From Candidatus Saccharimonadota bacterium (GTDB lineage Bacteria; Patescibacteriota; Saccharimonadia; Saccharimonadales; UBA4665), in NCBI GenBank assembly GCA_028289265.1, contig JAQGGU010000017.1, positions 1-13,338 on the forward strand: a stretch of 13,338 nt of DNA. Reading direction: 5' to 3'. Of this stretch, positions 1 to 6,025 are shown piece by piece. Position numbers and translations under genes: made by a program. Within the stretch, counting starts at the first letter, position 1. Every line of letters begins with the position of its first letter. The notes beneath the pieces were generated by a model. It made no database searches. It saw only the letters and a list, made by a program, of their open reading frames with translations, and was not told the DNA's origin.

Positions 1-749
1 TTCCATTTGCTGACAACACAGCATTTAAGATTCCTGACGAAGTCGATGATGAATCAGCGGTGTTCGCGTCGGACTCAGCACCAACCGGCTGGATGGGGGC
101 AGACTTAGGTGGCGTAAAGCCGGCCGATGTCGTAGCAGTATGGGGCTGCGGAGCTGTAGGTCAGATGGCAGCCCAAGCAGCCATGGTACTCGGCGCAGAC
201 AGAGTCATTGCAATCGATAGGTACGAATACCGTTTAGCACAAATGCGCGATATAATAGGCGCCGAAGTCATCAATTACGAAAAAACAGACGTGCAGGCAG
301 AGCTGCGTGAACGAAGTGGGGGCAGGGGACCTGACGTATGTATTGAAGCCATCGGCATGGAAGCGCACTCATCTGGCCCACAGTATAGAATTGAACAAGC
401 CAAGCAACAGACGCGTGTACTGCAAACTGACCGCGGCCACGCTCTACGCGAAGCTATCATTGCTTGCCGTAAAGGCGGTACTGTATTTGACCTTGGAGTG
501 TTTGTTGGACTACTCGATAAATTCCCGATGGGAGCACTTATGAATAAAGGCCTCACGCTAAGAGGCGCCCAACAACACGGTGAGCGCTATATTCCCATGC
601 TTTTGGAGCGTTTAGCCCGCGGAGAAATAAAAACATCTCATCTTATGACTCACACATTGTCACTGGAGCAAGGTGCTTTAGGATACGACTTGTTCAAAAA
701 CAAAAAAGATAACTGCGTCCGTGCAGTCTTTAGTCCTGGGACTACATAG
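1..749 (+). CDS. Zinc-dependent alcohol/formaldehyde dehydrogenase-like protein, 5'-truncated
   Basis: This is the C-terminal part of a medium-chain dehydrogenase; the gene begins before the window and its first whole codon here is at base 3. What is visible is the cofactor domain: a Rossmann glycine motif GCGAVG, then IAIDR, whose Asp at the end of the second strand usually means NAD(H) preference. Further on come TDRGHALREAIIACRKGGTV and DKFPMGALMNKGLTLRGAQQ, which match the glutathione-independent formaldehyde dehydrogenase-like branch of the family, where this extra segment is characteristic. The catalytic domain carrying the zinc ligands lies outside the window, so substrate and activity cannot be judged. 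The 60-nt ORF start (a GTG) is internal, because the reading frame is open and family-like upstream of it. It ends in TAG, 85 bases before the DoxX-like gene on the same strand; co-transcription is possible. Confidence 0.9.
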   Translation, partial: PFADNTAFKIPDEVDDESAVFASDSAPTGWMGADLGGVKPADVVAVWGCGAVGQMAAQAAMVLGADRVIAIDRYEYRLAQMRDIIGAEVINYEKTDVQAELRERSGGRGPDVCIEAIGMEAHSSGPQYRIEQAKQQTRVLQTDRGHALREAIIACRKGGTVFDLGVFVGLLDKFPMGALMNKGLTLRGAQQHGERYIPMLLERLARGEIKTSHLMTHTLSLEQGALGYDLFKNKKDNCVRAVFSPGTT

Positions 750-834
750 CCACCGCACGTCCCTAAGATCATAGACAAAATCTCAAGCATCAGTACACTA
801 GTAGCTAGATCCAGTAATCTACGGAGATACACCC

Positions 835-1185
835 ATGCAGGACATAGACACAGCCAGCTTATTAATACGCCTTGGCGTCGGCATAGTGATGATTATATTC
901 GGTATAAGTCAGATAAAATCTCCAACCAACTGGTTAAAGTATATGCCTGGAATCGTACGGTTCCTGATGCCCGTGAAGCCTTCTTCATTTATGAGAGTGC
1001 ATGGTATAGGTAATCTAGCTTTAGGCATATTACTCGTTAGCGGCCTGTTCCAACCTGTGTCAATATGGCTGGCACTACTATGGTGGGCCTGGGTTTCACC
1101 CTTCGCGTTTTATTATGAATTTACAGTCGGATTGCGTGATCTGGCAATCATCATGGCTCTTATCAGTCTTCTCATACTAGGTTAG
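835..1185 (+). CDS. DoxX-like small integral membrane protein
   Basis: The product is 116 residues with about four hydrophobic segments (roughly 7-25, 55-74, 75-92 and 97-115). The pattern of a first helix ending in FGISQIKSP, a mid-protein G.G.L.LG...L.SG, and the closing GLRDLAIIMALISL resembles the DoxX/DoxD-like superfamily. Members are small quinone- or redox-associated membrane proteins, often of unknown role, so no reaction is assigned. GGAG lies at 823-826, eight bases before the ATG, which supports this start. A hairpin follows 18 bases after the TAG stop. It sits downstream of the dehydrogenase fragment on the same strand and converges with the 707-aa surface-protein gene. Length is normal for the family, and no truncation is visible. 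Confidence 0.75.
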   Translation: MQDIDTASLLIRLGVGIVMIIFGISQIKSPTNWLKYMPGIVRFLMPVKPSSFMRVHGIGNLALGILLVSGLFQPVSIWLALLWWAWVSPFAFYYEFTVGLRDLAIIMALISLLILG

Positions 1186-1203
1186 ATATATATTAGCCAT
1201 ATA

Positions 1204-1239
1204 AATATAGCCTGCAGCTGTGCGGCCACAGGCTATATT
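1204..1239. terminator. Hairpin between convergent genes, probable bidirectional terminator
   Basis: An 11-bp perfect stem (1204-1214 with 1229-1239, AATATAGCCTG/CAGGCTATATT) with a 14-base loop lies between the DoxX-like gene stop (1185) and the converging 707-aa gene stop (1258). Flanks on both sides are A/T-rich but lack a long uninterrupted T tract, so termination efficiency is uncertain. Its position suits transcription from either side. Confidence 0.6.
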
Positions 1240-1257
1240 AGTACTGTCCCCTAAGTT

Positions 1258-3381
1258 CTACCTTTGGTAGCGGGTACGAATTGAGGACCGGATCCGCTCT
1301 ACGGCAACTAGGCCTAGTCCAGCCGAACCGACAGTCATGAGCGCAATACTTAGCATGCTCATGCTACCGTCGGTAGCTTGCTTATTGACAGACGTATTTG
1401 GCTTGAGTGCATTGTTACGGCTAGAGCCGATGACTGCGCCCGCTTGGCGGACCACATCACTGGAACCGGAGCCGCCGCCAGTAGTACTAGAGGATGTTGA
1501 ACCGACAGGCGTCAAGGTAAGTTTCTCTTTATGAGAGCTGTGTGATCTATTTGAACCGCCAGAACCCGCGCTCGTAGGCACGAAGGCGAACACTTTCGCA
1601 TTTTTGAATGCTTGCTCAACCCCGCCGCCTTGGCCAGGTATAGCTGCCCCTGATGTAATCGGCGCCACTACTGGCGGTTTAACGACACCGAAGTTACCAT
1701 GCCAGGCGCCAAATACGTTGATGAAGAGTACACCGAACCAGTTGGACAGACTAAAGTTGCTATTAATAAGATTTGCGATATTGGCGCTCGCCGTAGCATT
1801 TCCGGTGGCTACACTGCCTACGTCATCATTATTAGTAGCTGCCGCATTACCACTGGTAGCGCGGGCAGTAATGTTATTAGTAATACCGTAGTTTTCATTA
1901 TTTGTACTAGTAGAACTATTCGCGAGGGCCGCATTACTCGAGACGCCACCGCCAAGTGCCGCCGAAGTCGTACCTGCAGGCGCATCCATAATCAGACCCA
2001 CCCATGTACCAAGGACATTTACAAATACCAGCAGACTGTTAGCGGCAACGACTTGGCGTCCCGTGAGATTGAGGATGGTCAAATTCGTAAGTCCGTCACC
2101 CGTAGTGACACTTCCAACATCATCATTGTTGTAAGCGGTAGCACTACCGGAAGCTGCGGCAAGATCTACATTATTTGAGACATTGGCATTAAGGTTATTG
2201 GTGGTATTGGAAGTTGTATGCGCAGATGTATTCGCGGCATCAGCAGTTGCAAGTAATGCGTTTAATGAATCAGCTGGCATTAGAATATTTCCCGTATAGT
2301 CACCATATATATTAATGACGCCCAAAAAGGACTGGTTGGCTGCCACAACAGAATTAATCATATTTACCACATCGGCTACTGCATTCGCATTGCCAGTGGA
2401 CACACTGAGGACGTCGTCATTATCCTCGGCTGTAGCGTTACCGCTTGTCGCTGTCAGATTGATATCATTTCTAATCGTTCCATGTGTTTGATTATTTACA
2501 GTAGCGTTAGCAAGGTTAGCCGTGTTCGCGGCAGCTGGCTGCATGAGTGTAGCCGGATCTATCAACAGATCTCCGGAAACATTACCCTGGATGTTTTGAG
2601 TAAAAGTCGCAAGACCTGTACCCGTAAATGAGGCCTGGGACTGGAGCATGTTAACGATATTTGCCATAGCGTCCGCATTACCGGTACTGACGCCGCCTAC
2701 ATCATCATTGCTTATAGCCTGGGTGTTGCCACTTTTGGCCACTGATAGCAGCTGGTTGTCCATGCCTACTTTAGTGGTAGTGTCTACATTCGAATTGTTT
2801 CTATTATTTTGATTTTCCTGGTGATTGGCTCCGGACAACCCGTCAGTACCGCTACTCCCGTCACTAGGTTGCGGAGGTGAAGAAATCTGATCGGTATTCG
2901 TATCTGACTTTGGTGATGTCTCACCCATAACATCCTCTGGCGATATTGCAGGCGTATCGTTATTATCGGTCGCAGCAGGACCCCCATGCGTAATCGCACC
3001 TGCTGGGGGCGTTGAAACCGCGACAGGAGTCTGCTCATATGCACTATGGGATGCAACGTACATCCATATGGTTGTATCCCACAATCCTGTGGCCGGATTG
3101 TAAGTATATTCCACTGGAACTTTTGGGGTGGTTTCCCTAGTGGAAGGATCAAACGTATAATAATCGTTTTCCCAAAGCCCTGTACTTTGATTGTAGTGAT
3201 AAGTTACCGAATCTGACCCGGTAGGGCCGTTTTCCGGACTTGATTCCGACGTAGAGGCTGTTCCTTCTGCGTTCTGTGTCGTTTCATTCTGCGCCATTAC
3301 TGGGGCTGGCGTCGCACCGACGAGCATAAGTACGGCTATAACCGTAAAACTTCGTTTCAGCATCTCTCTGATCTTATTCAT
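1258..3381 (-). CDS. Large secreted, membrane-anchored repeat protein with four NDDV beta-repeats
   Basis: No named function recognised; a cell-surface structural or adhesive protein is inferred. Residues 1-31 form a signal peptide: basic start, hydrophobic core, cleavage likely after APVMA. At about 58-120 there are two copies of an aromatic unit containing Y.YN..TGLW (61-70, 92-101). A Ser/Pro/Asn/Asp-rich linker runs to about 195. Four repeats follow, each with the pattern SGNA.A..NDDV.SV.TGNA.A.AN, a stretch like NLINS, then F.GV..I.V.G.W.GN. The conserved Asn of NDDV falls at 225, 321, 419 and 518, a spacing of 96, 98 and 99 residues. A Gly/Ser linker (about 585-640) leads to a C-terminal hydrophobic helix (about 674-692) and a basic tail RIRSSIRTRYQR, a typical outward-facing anchor. 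GGGAG precedes the ATG by about seven bases. It is the last of three minus-strand surface-protein genes; no promoter is obvious in the 130-base gap before it, so co-transcription with the 200-aa gene is plausible. Confidence 0.85.
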   Translation of the reverse strand: MNKIREMLKRSFTVIAVLMLVGATPAPVMAQNETTQNAEGTASTSESSPENGPTGSDSVTYHYNQSTGLWENDYYTFDPSTRETTPKVPVEYTYNPATGLWDTTIWMYVASHSAYEQTPVAVSTPPAGAITHGGPAATDNNDTPAISPEDVMGETSPKSDTNTDQISSPPQPSDGSSGTDGLSGANHQENQNNRNNSNVDTTTKVGMDNQLLSVAKSGNTQAISNDDVGGVSTGNADAMANIVNMLQSQASFTGTGLATFTQNIQGNVSGDLLIDPATLMQPAAANTANLANATVNNQTHGTIRNDINLTATSGNATAEDNDDVLSVSTGNANAVADVVNMINSVVAANQSFLGVINIYGDYTGNILMPADSLNALLATADAANTSAHTTSNTTNNLNANVSNNVDLAAASGSATAYNNDDVGSVTTGDGLTNLTILNLTGRQVVAANSLLVFVNVLGTWVGLIMDAPAGTTSAALGGGVSSNAALANSSTSTNNENYGITNNITARATSGNAAATNNDDVGSVATGNATASANIANLINSNFSLSNWFGVLFINVFGAWHGNFGVVKPPVVAPITSGAAIPGQGGGVEQAFKNAKVFAFVPTSAGSGGSNRSHSSHKEKLTLTPVGSTSSSTTGGGSGSSDVVRQAGAVIGSSRNNALKPNTSVNKQATDGSMSMLSIALMTVGSAGLGLVAVERIRSSIRTRYQR

Positions 3382-3425
3382 ACCATCTCCCTTCGGTCAC
3401 TTCTGATTCAGTCACTAATCACTGG

Positions 3426-3462
3426 TGTCGGAGGAGCCTCAAATGCCGTGACTCCTCCGACA
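3426..3462 (-). terminator. Strong 11-bp hairpin between the 200-aa and 707-aa genes
   Basis: Bases 3426-3436 (TGTCGGAGGAG) and 3452-3462 (CTCCTCCGACA) pair perfectly around a 15-base loop. On the minus strand this lies 49 bases after the stop of the 200-aa gene and 44 bases before the start of the 707-aa gene. There is no T tract after it in either direction, so it may be a partial terminator, an mRNA processing or stabilising element, or a 5' leader structure of the 707-aa gene rather than a simple intrinsic terminator. Confidence 0.5.
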
Positions 3463-3511
3463 TGCGTATTACCTGATTTGGGCAAAACGCTTAGCAATCA
3501 ACCTTATCTTC

Positions 3512-4114
3512 TTAGTTTGAAACACTAACGTCAAAGACTGATGTATTGGTGTTTGAAGCGTCACCACTAGTGATGTTTCCACTGACATCATCGTTGTCTT
3601 CTACGCGAACATCGCCGCTCTCCGCACTTTGGTGCGTGGAGTTACTGACATATACATTGGTATTATTTCGGACCTCTGTGTTGTTCGAGTTTGAGTGACT
3701 AATCCGGTTGTATGAGTTGCGGCCCGAATCGTTTATAGAAGCGTCGCCCCAATCATTACCACCGCCAGAACCGCTACCATGGAACGCACTGTTGCTAGAT
3801 GATGAATTATCTACGTCGACACTAGCTTCCGTCCAGTTGTCATTAGTAGCATCACCGCTCGTAACATCGGCATCAACGTCATCATTGTCTTCGACCTTCA
3901 CGTTACCTGAATCGGCCCGCTGTGAAGTGTGATTGTTTAATTTGACACTGGTATCATTGCGCACTTCTGTCCGGTTGCGATTCCTATATTCGATGACGTT
4001 TCTAGAGTTTCGACCTGAGTCATCAATTGATGCGGCACCCGCGATACCAGTGAAGCCGGCTACAAGAGCTATAGAAGATGCTACAGTTGCTGAAATTCGT
4101 GTAAGTTTGTTCAT
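3512..4114 (-). CDS. Small secreted protein made of two 97-residue NDDV repeats
   Basis: No named family recognised. The 200-residue product has a signal peptide (about 1-27, cleavage near GIAGA-A). The rest consists almost entirely of two tandem repeats. Repeat A starts at residue 28 (ASIDDSGRNS) and repeat B at 125 (ASINDSGRNS), exactly 97 residues apart; the NDDV cores at 77-80 and 174-177 are also 97 apart. Each unit runs SGRNS, then TEVRN.T.V, then SG.V.VEDNDDV, then TSGDA. Alternating polar/hydrophobic residues suggest short beta-strands. Composition is extremely rich in Asn, Asp and Ser, with a Gly/Ser hinge (about 112-120). It lacks a C-terminal anchor. The two copies differ at many synonymous codon positions while keeping the same residues, so the duplication is old and the protein sequence is held. 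A strong AAAGGAG lies six bases before the ATG. The unit resembles that of the adjacent 707-aa protein, suggesting related or co-assembling surface components. Confidence 0.85.
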   Translation of the reverse strand: MNKLTRISATVASSIALVAGFTGIAGAASIDDSGRNSRNVIEYRNRNRTEVRNDTSVKLNNHTSQRADSGNVKVEDNDDVDADVTSGDATNDNWTEASVDVDNSSSSNSAFHGSGSGGGNDWGDASINDSGRNSYNRISHSNSNNTEVRNNTNVYVSNSTHQSAESGDVRVEDNDDVSGNITSGDASNTNTSVFDVSVSN

Positions 4115-4120
4115 AATGAA

Positions 4121-4143
4121 CTCCTTTCAACATTAAGTGTTGA
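4121..4143 (-). promoter_or_regulatory. Shine-Dalgarno of the 200-aa gene abutting a small hairpin
   Basis: On the minus strand AAAGGAG (complement of 4121-4127) is a near-ideal ribosome site for the ATG ending at 4114. Directly upstream, TCAACA/TGTTGA (4127-4132 with 4138-4143, 5-base loop) can form a 6-bp stem whose edge touches the SD. This could modulate ribosome access; no effect is demonstrated. Confidence 0.5.
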
Positions 4144-4274
4144 GTTGATTGGTAATTTGGTTCCAAGTGACCGCCTGATAGTTTAGCGTCAAGTTAGGTA
4201 ATGGCCATCGACCTCGGGGGACCAAGGTCAGGACCCTAAGATACATATCTGCGGCACAATTTTCATATGTGAAT

Positions 4275-4790
4275 TTAATGATTGTTAGTACTCGAGGAAT
4301 GCATACGTACGTGAAGACTACTGCTGTGGCTTTCCGACTGGTTGTCGGAGCTGATGGATGTGTCGGTACTGTTCTGTATTGACACATCTGTGCGCGTACT
4401 GTTATTTTCATTCTCCGAAGTATACGTTTTATCAAAGGACTCATTTGGACCCACTGTTTGTTCCTCGCCATTCACAGTCACAGTTGTGCCTGTATTATCC
4501 GAGGATACTGATGCGTGGTATTCATTTGAGACATCTTCATTCGGAGTCGTGTTATTCATCGTTTCCGTACCTCCTGGCTCGTCGACTTCAAGGGCATTGT
4601 TCTGCGCAGAGGACGGCGTACTTACCTCTGAGCGCACGGGCTTCACGGCATATACTATCCATGCAGCGGCGATAATCGCCGCGACCGCAATATATATGAC
4701 CGACAGCCGGACGTGTCGCAGCATAGTGAATATAGGTGAAGGAAGATGTTCACCTATCACCGTAAATCGTGCGCGAATTCCTCTTGTCAT
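4275..4790 (-). CDS. Type II membrane-anchored Ser/Thr/Asn-rich surface protein
   Basis: Function is not recognised. The 171-residue product has a basic N-terminus (Arg at 4, 6, 8, 25, 28), then one hydrophobic helix at about 30-48 without a convincing cleavage site. By the positive-inside rule the remaining 120 residues face outward. That part is low-complexity, rich in Ser, Thr, Asn, Asp and Glu, with alternating patterns such as TVTVNGEEQTV and RTDVSIQNSTDTSISS. These loosely echo the TEVRNNTNVYVSNST stretches of the neighbouring 200-aa protein, but without a clear NDDV repeat (only NEDV at 84-87). AGAGAGG sits six bases before the ATG and decides this start over the internal Met23. It is the first of three minus-strand surface genes; a 160-base gap separates it from the next. 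It might anchor or assemble its neighbours, but this is context-based inference only. Confidence 0.75.
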   Translation of the reverse strand: MTRGIRARFTVIGEHLPSPIFTMLRHVRLSVIYIAVAAIIAAAWIVYAVKPVRSEVSTPSSAQNNALEVDEPGGTETMNNTTPNEDVSNEYHASVSSDNTGTTVTVNGEEQTVGPNESFDKTYTSENENNSTRTDVSIQNSTDTSISSDNQSESHSSSLHVRMHSSSTNNH

Positions 4791-4813
4791 GCATTGCCTC
4801 TCTATTATTTTCT

Positions 4814-4834
4814 GACTAGTGGACTAGTAGATTA
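4814..4834 (-). promoter_or_regulatory. Candidate promoter -10 and ACTAGTC direct repeat upstream of the 171-aa gene
   Basis: Reading the minus strand, TAATCT (4834-4829) is followed immediately by two copies of ACTAGTC (complement of 4822-4828 and 4814-4820) separated by one base, in the expected transcription-start region. This would leave a leader of about 30 bases containing the AGAGAGG ribosome site. A repeat at the start point could bind a repressor; no -35 is convincing. Confidence 0.35.
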
Positions 4835-5093
4835 CGCCGTAACCTAGTGGCTAGCCATAGCCAGCATATACGAATGAAGTGATACCGTGGCTGTGGTGAG
4901 ATAGGACAGGGAAGCTAGAATGTCGTTGATATGCAGAGATCGTTGCAACCATTTACACCCCCTCTATTAGCTCAGCTATATTTCGGCCGACTGGTTATAC
5001 TGTCACTATAAGCCCTTGCTAGGGATGGTCAGTAAGAATTTTCATAAGCATGTTTATTGCCATAAGCGCAATCATATGTAACATATAAAATCA

Positions 5094-5110
5094 CCGCCTA
5101 TAGGTGGCGG
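5094..5110 (-). terminator. Intrinsic terminator-like hairpin after the 29-codon ORF
   Basis: On the minus strand CCGCC (5110-5106) pairs with GGCGG (5098-5094) around a 7-base loop, followed by TGATTTTATATG. A G/C stem plus T-rich tail ten bases after the small ORF's TAA is what an intrinsic terminator should look like, although the stem is short and the T run is interrupted. Confidence 0.55.
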
Positions 5111-5120
5111 CCATTGTAGG

Positions 5121-5210
5121 TTATACTCCCCATTTAGCATAAAAGCGTTTAAGTTTCATTTTTTGGTGCTGTTCATATGCTTCTACTAGTCTGGTCATGC
5201 GGTGTGTCAT
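5121..5210 (-). CDS. Putative 29-residue basic small protein
   Basis: This short ORF reads ATG to TAA on the minus strand. Its product begins MTHRMTRLVEAYEQHQ and ends KMKLKRFYAKWGV. It is basic overall (four Lys and three Arg against two Glu) with no hydrophobic segment, so a cytosolic nucleic-acid or ribosome-associated role is imaginable but not shown. Support comes from signals rather than homology: a consensus AGGAGGGG ends six bases before the ATG, and a terminator-like hairpin lies ten bases after the stop. It is upstream of, and on the same strand as, the three surface-protein genes, but the hairpin and about 330 bases separate it from them, so it is probably its own transcript. A leader peptide or chance ORF remains possible. 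Confidence 0.5.
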   Translation of the reverse strand: MTHRMTRLVEAYEQHQKMKLKRFYAKWGV

Positions 5211-5318
5211 AATATCCCCTCCTGAGTCACGATATAATTCTTACGCTTCTACCGGCTAACGGCTATAAAATATCCCACAATACTATGGGCAGCATTAGGA
5301 CTTTTAGTCTAACATTTG

Positions 5319-5330
5319 TATAGTTATAGT
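5319..5330 (+). promoter_or_regulatory. Tandem TATAGT -10 boxes abutting the 5336 start
   Basis: TATAGT occurs twice in a row (5319-5324, 5325-5330). The second ends five bases before the ATG at 5336, placing the expected transcription start at or next to the A of the start codon. There is no Shine-Dalgarno in the preceding bases, so a leaderless mRNA is likely. A clear -35 is not seen. Confidence 0.5.
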
Positions 5331-5335
5331 TATCC

Positions 5336-5998
5336 ATGAGCGGCTACTTCCGTAATCAACATCACGAATTTGATCCAGTATGGCATGTGCAGGTCGCAAT
5401 GTTGCTAGCCTTAAGCCTCCAACTACTGCTTCCCGACACTTTTACCTTTGGTCTCCACTATATCCTTCCTTGGGTAGAAGGATTGCTTATCATAAGCCTA
5501 TCACTAACGACGCCTCGCGCACGTACTTTTAAATCTTTGCGTCGTCGCATAAACGTCATCACTTTAATAGCAACTATAACTGTCGCCAATATATATTCAC
5601 TCATTGTTATAGCCGATCACTTACTTCGACCTGGCATCATCTCTGATGGCAAGCCATTAATCCTAAGCGCTATCAATATATTCATGACCAATATAATTAT
5701 ATTTGCGCTTTGGTACTGGGAAATGGACGGTGGTGGTCCAGGCGAACGTATGGAAATAGAAAAGCATGACCAGGATTTTCTGTTCGCGCAGCATCGAAAC
5801 GAGCTATACAAGCACCCGAAATGGAAGCCGGCATTTGCCGACTATTTGTACATTTCTGCGGTTAACGCTATGTCGTTCAGCCCCGGTGATGCTTTGCCCC
5901 TTAGCCGGCGGGCTAAGATGTTGATGCTGTCGCAAGCTATCGTCTCGCTTGTCACCATATTCTTGGTCGCAGCCCGCGCAGTCGGTATACTGTCCTAG
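5336..5998 (+). CDS. Multi-pass membrane protein, channel-like (DUF1345-like)
   Basis: The product has 220 residues. Hydrophobic segments lie at about 17-33, 40-57, 72-94, 107-126 and 193-215, with a soluble acidic/basic loop (about 129-165, EMDGGGPGERMEIEKHDQ) between the fourth and the C-terminal module. That module, ADYLYISAVNAMSFSPGDAL then PLSRRAKMLMLSQ and a final helix, has the layout of a pore-helix/turn/last-helix unit as in small potassium-channel (Ion_trans_2) proteins and in DUF1345 membrane proteins. The SFSPGD turn is not the TVGYG selectivity filter, so potassium transport is not claimed. Actinobacteria carry similar uncharacterised proteins, as far as I recall. The ATG is chosen because TATAGT sits just before it and no upstream in-frame extension is likely. 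The next gene starts 27 bases downstream on the same strand. Confidence 0.7.
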   Translation: MSGYFRNQHHEFDPVWHVQVAMLLALSLQLLLPDTFTFGLHYILPWVEGLLIISLSLTTPRARTFKSLRRRINVITLIATITVANIYSLIVIADHLLRPGIISDGKPLILSAINIFMTNIIIFALWYWEMDGGGPGERMEIEKHDQDFLFAQHRNELYKHPKWKPAFADYLYISAVNAMSFSPGDALPLSRRAKMLMLSQAIVSLVTIFLVAARAVGILS

Positions 5999-6025
5999 TA
6001 CCTCATAGAGTAATCTTATAAAACT

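Larger units (their letters stand above)
4791..5335. other. 545-base intergenic region between divergent genes
   Basis: This is the largest gap in the window. It contains, on the minus strand, a 29-codon ORF with consensus SD and a downstream hairpin (listed separately), a candidate -10 (TAATCT, complement of 4829-4834) for the 171-aa gene, and a direct repeat GACTAGT at 4814-4820 and 4822-4828 just downstream of that -10. On the plus strand TATACT at 4996-5001 is an isolated -10-like site with no gene behind it. CATAAGC occurs twice (5043-5049, 5061-5067). No tRNA or longer coding signal is seen. Confidence 0.6.

Noticed and set aside
731..744. Small hairpin TAGTC/GACTA at the end of the dehydrogenase gene
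   Set aside because: The stem is only 5 bp, lies inside coding sequence, and has no T tract after it.
1337..2178. Plus-strand ORFs of 65, 95 and 159 codons within the 707-aa gene
   Set aside because: They are antisense to a gene with signal peptide, repeats and SD, and their low-complexity composition mirrors the repeats read backwards. No SD or family resemblance is seen.
3512..4114. Curli-type (CsgA) repeat interpretation of the NDDV proteins
   Set aside because: The Gln/Asn ladder and the roughly 22-residue period of curlin repeats are absent; the period here is about 97 residues with an acidic core.
4133..4471. Minus-strand 112-codon ORF overlapping the 171-aa gene
   Set aside because: Most of it overlaps the 171-aa gene in another frame, it lacks an SD, and it has no recognisable protein pattern. 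The 171-aa frame has an SD and clear membrane topology.
4920..4970. 16-codon plus-strand ORF after AGGGA
   Set aside because: It is very short, with weak SD spacing, no terminator and no distinctive residues; it cannot be told from chance.
4964..5035. tRNA-like stretch containing TTAGCTCAG
   Set aside because: There is no matching D-stem, no anticodon arm at the right distance, no GGTTCRA T-loop and no acceptor pairing.
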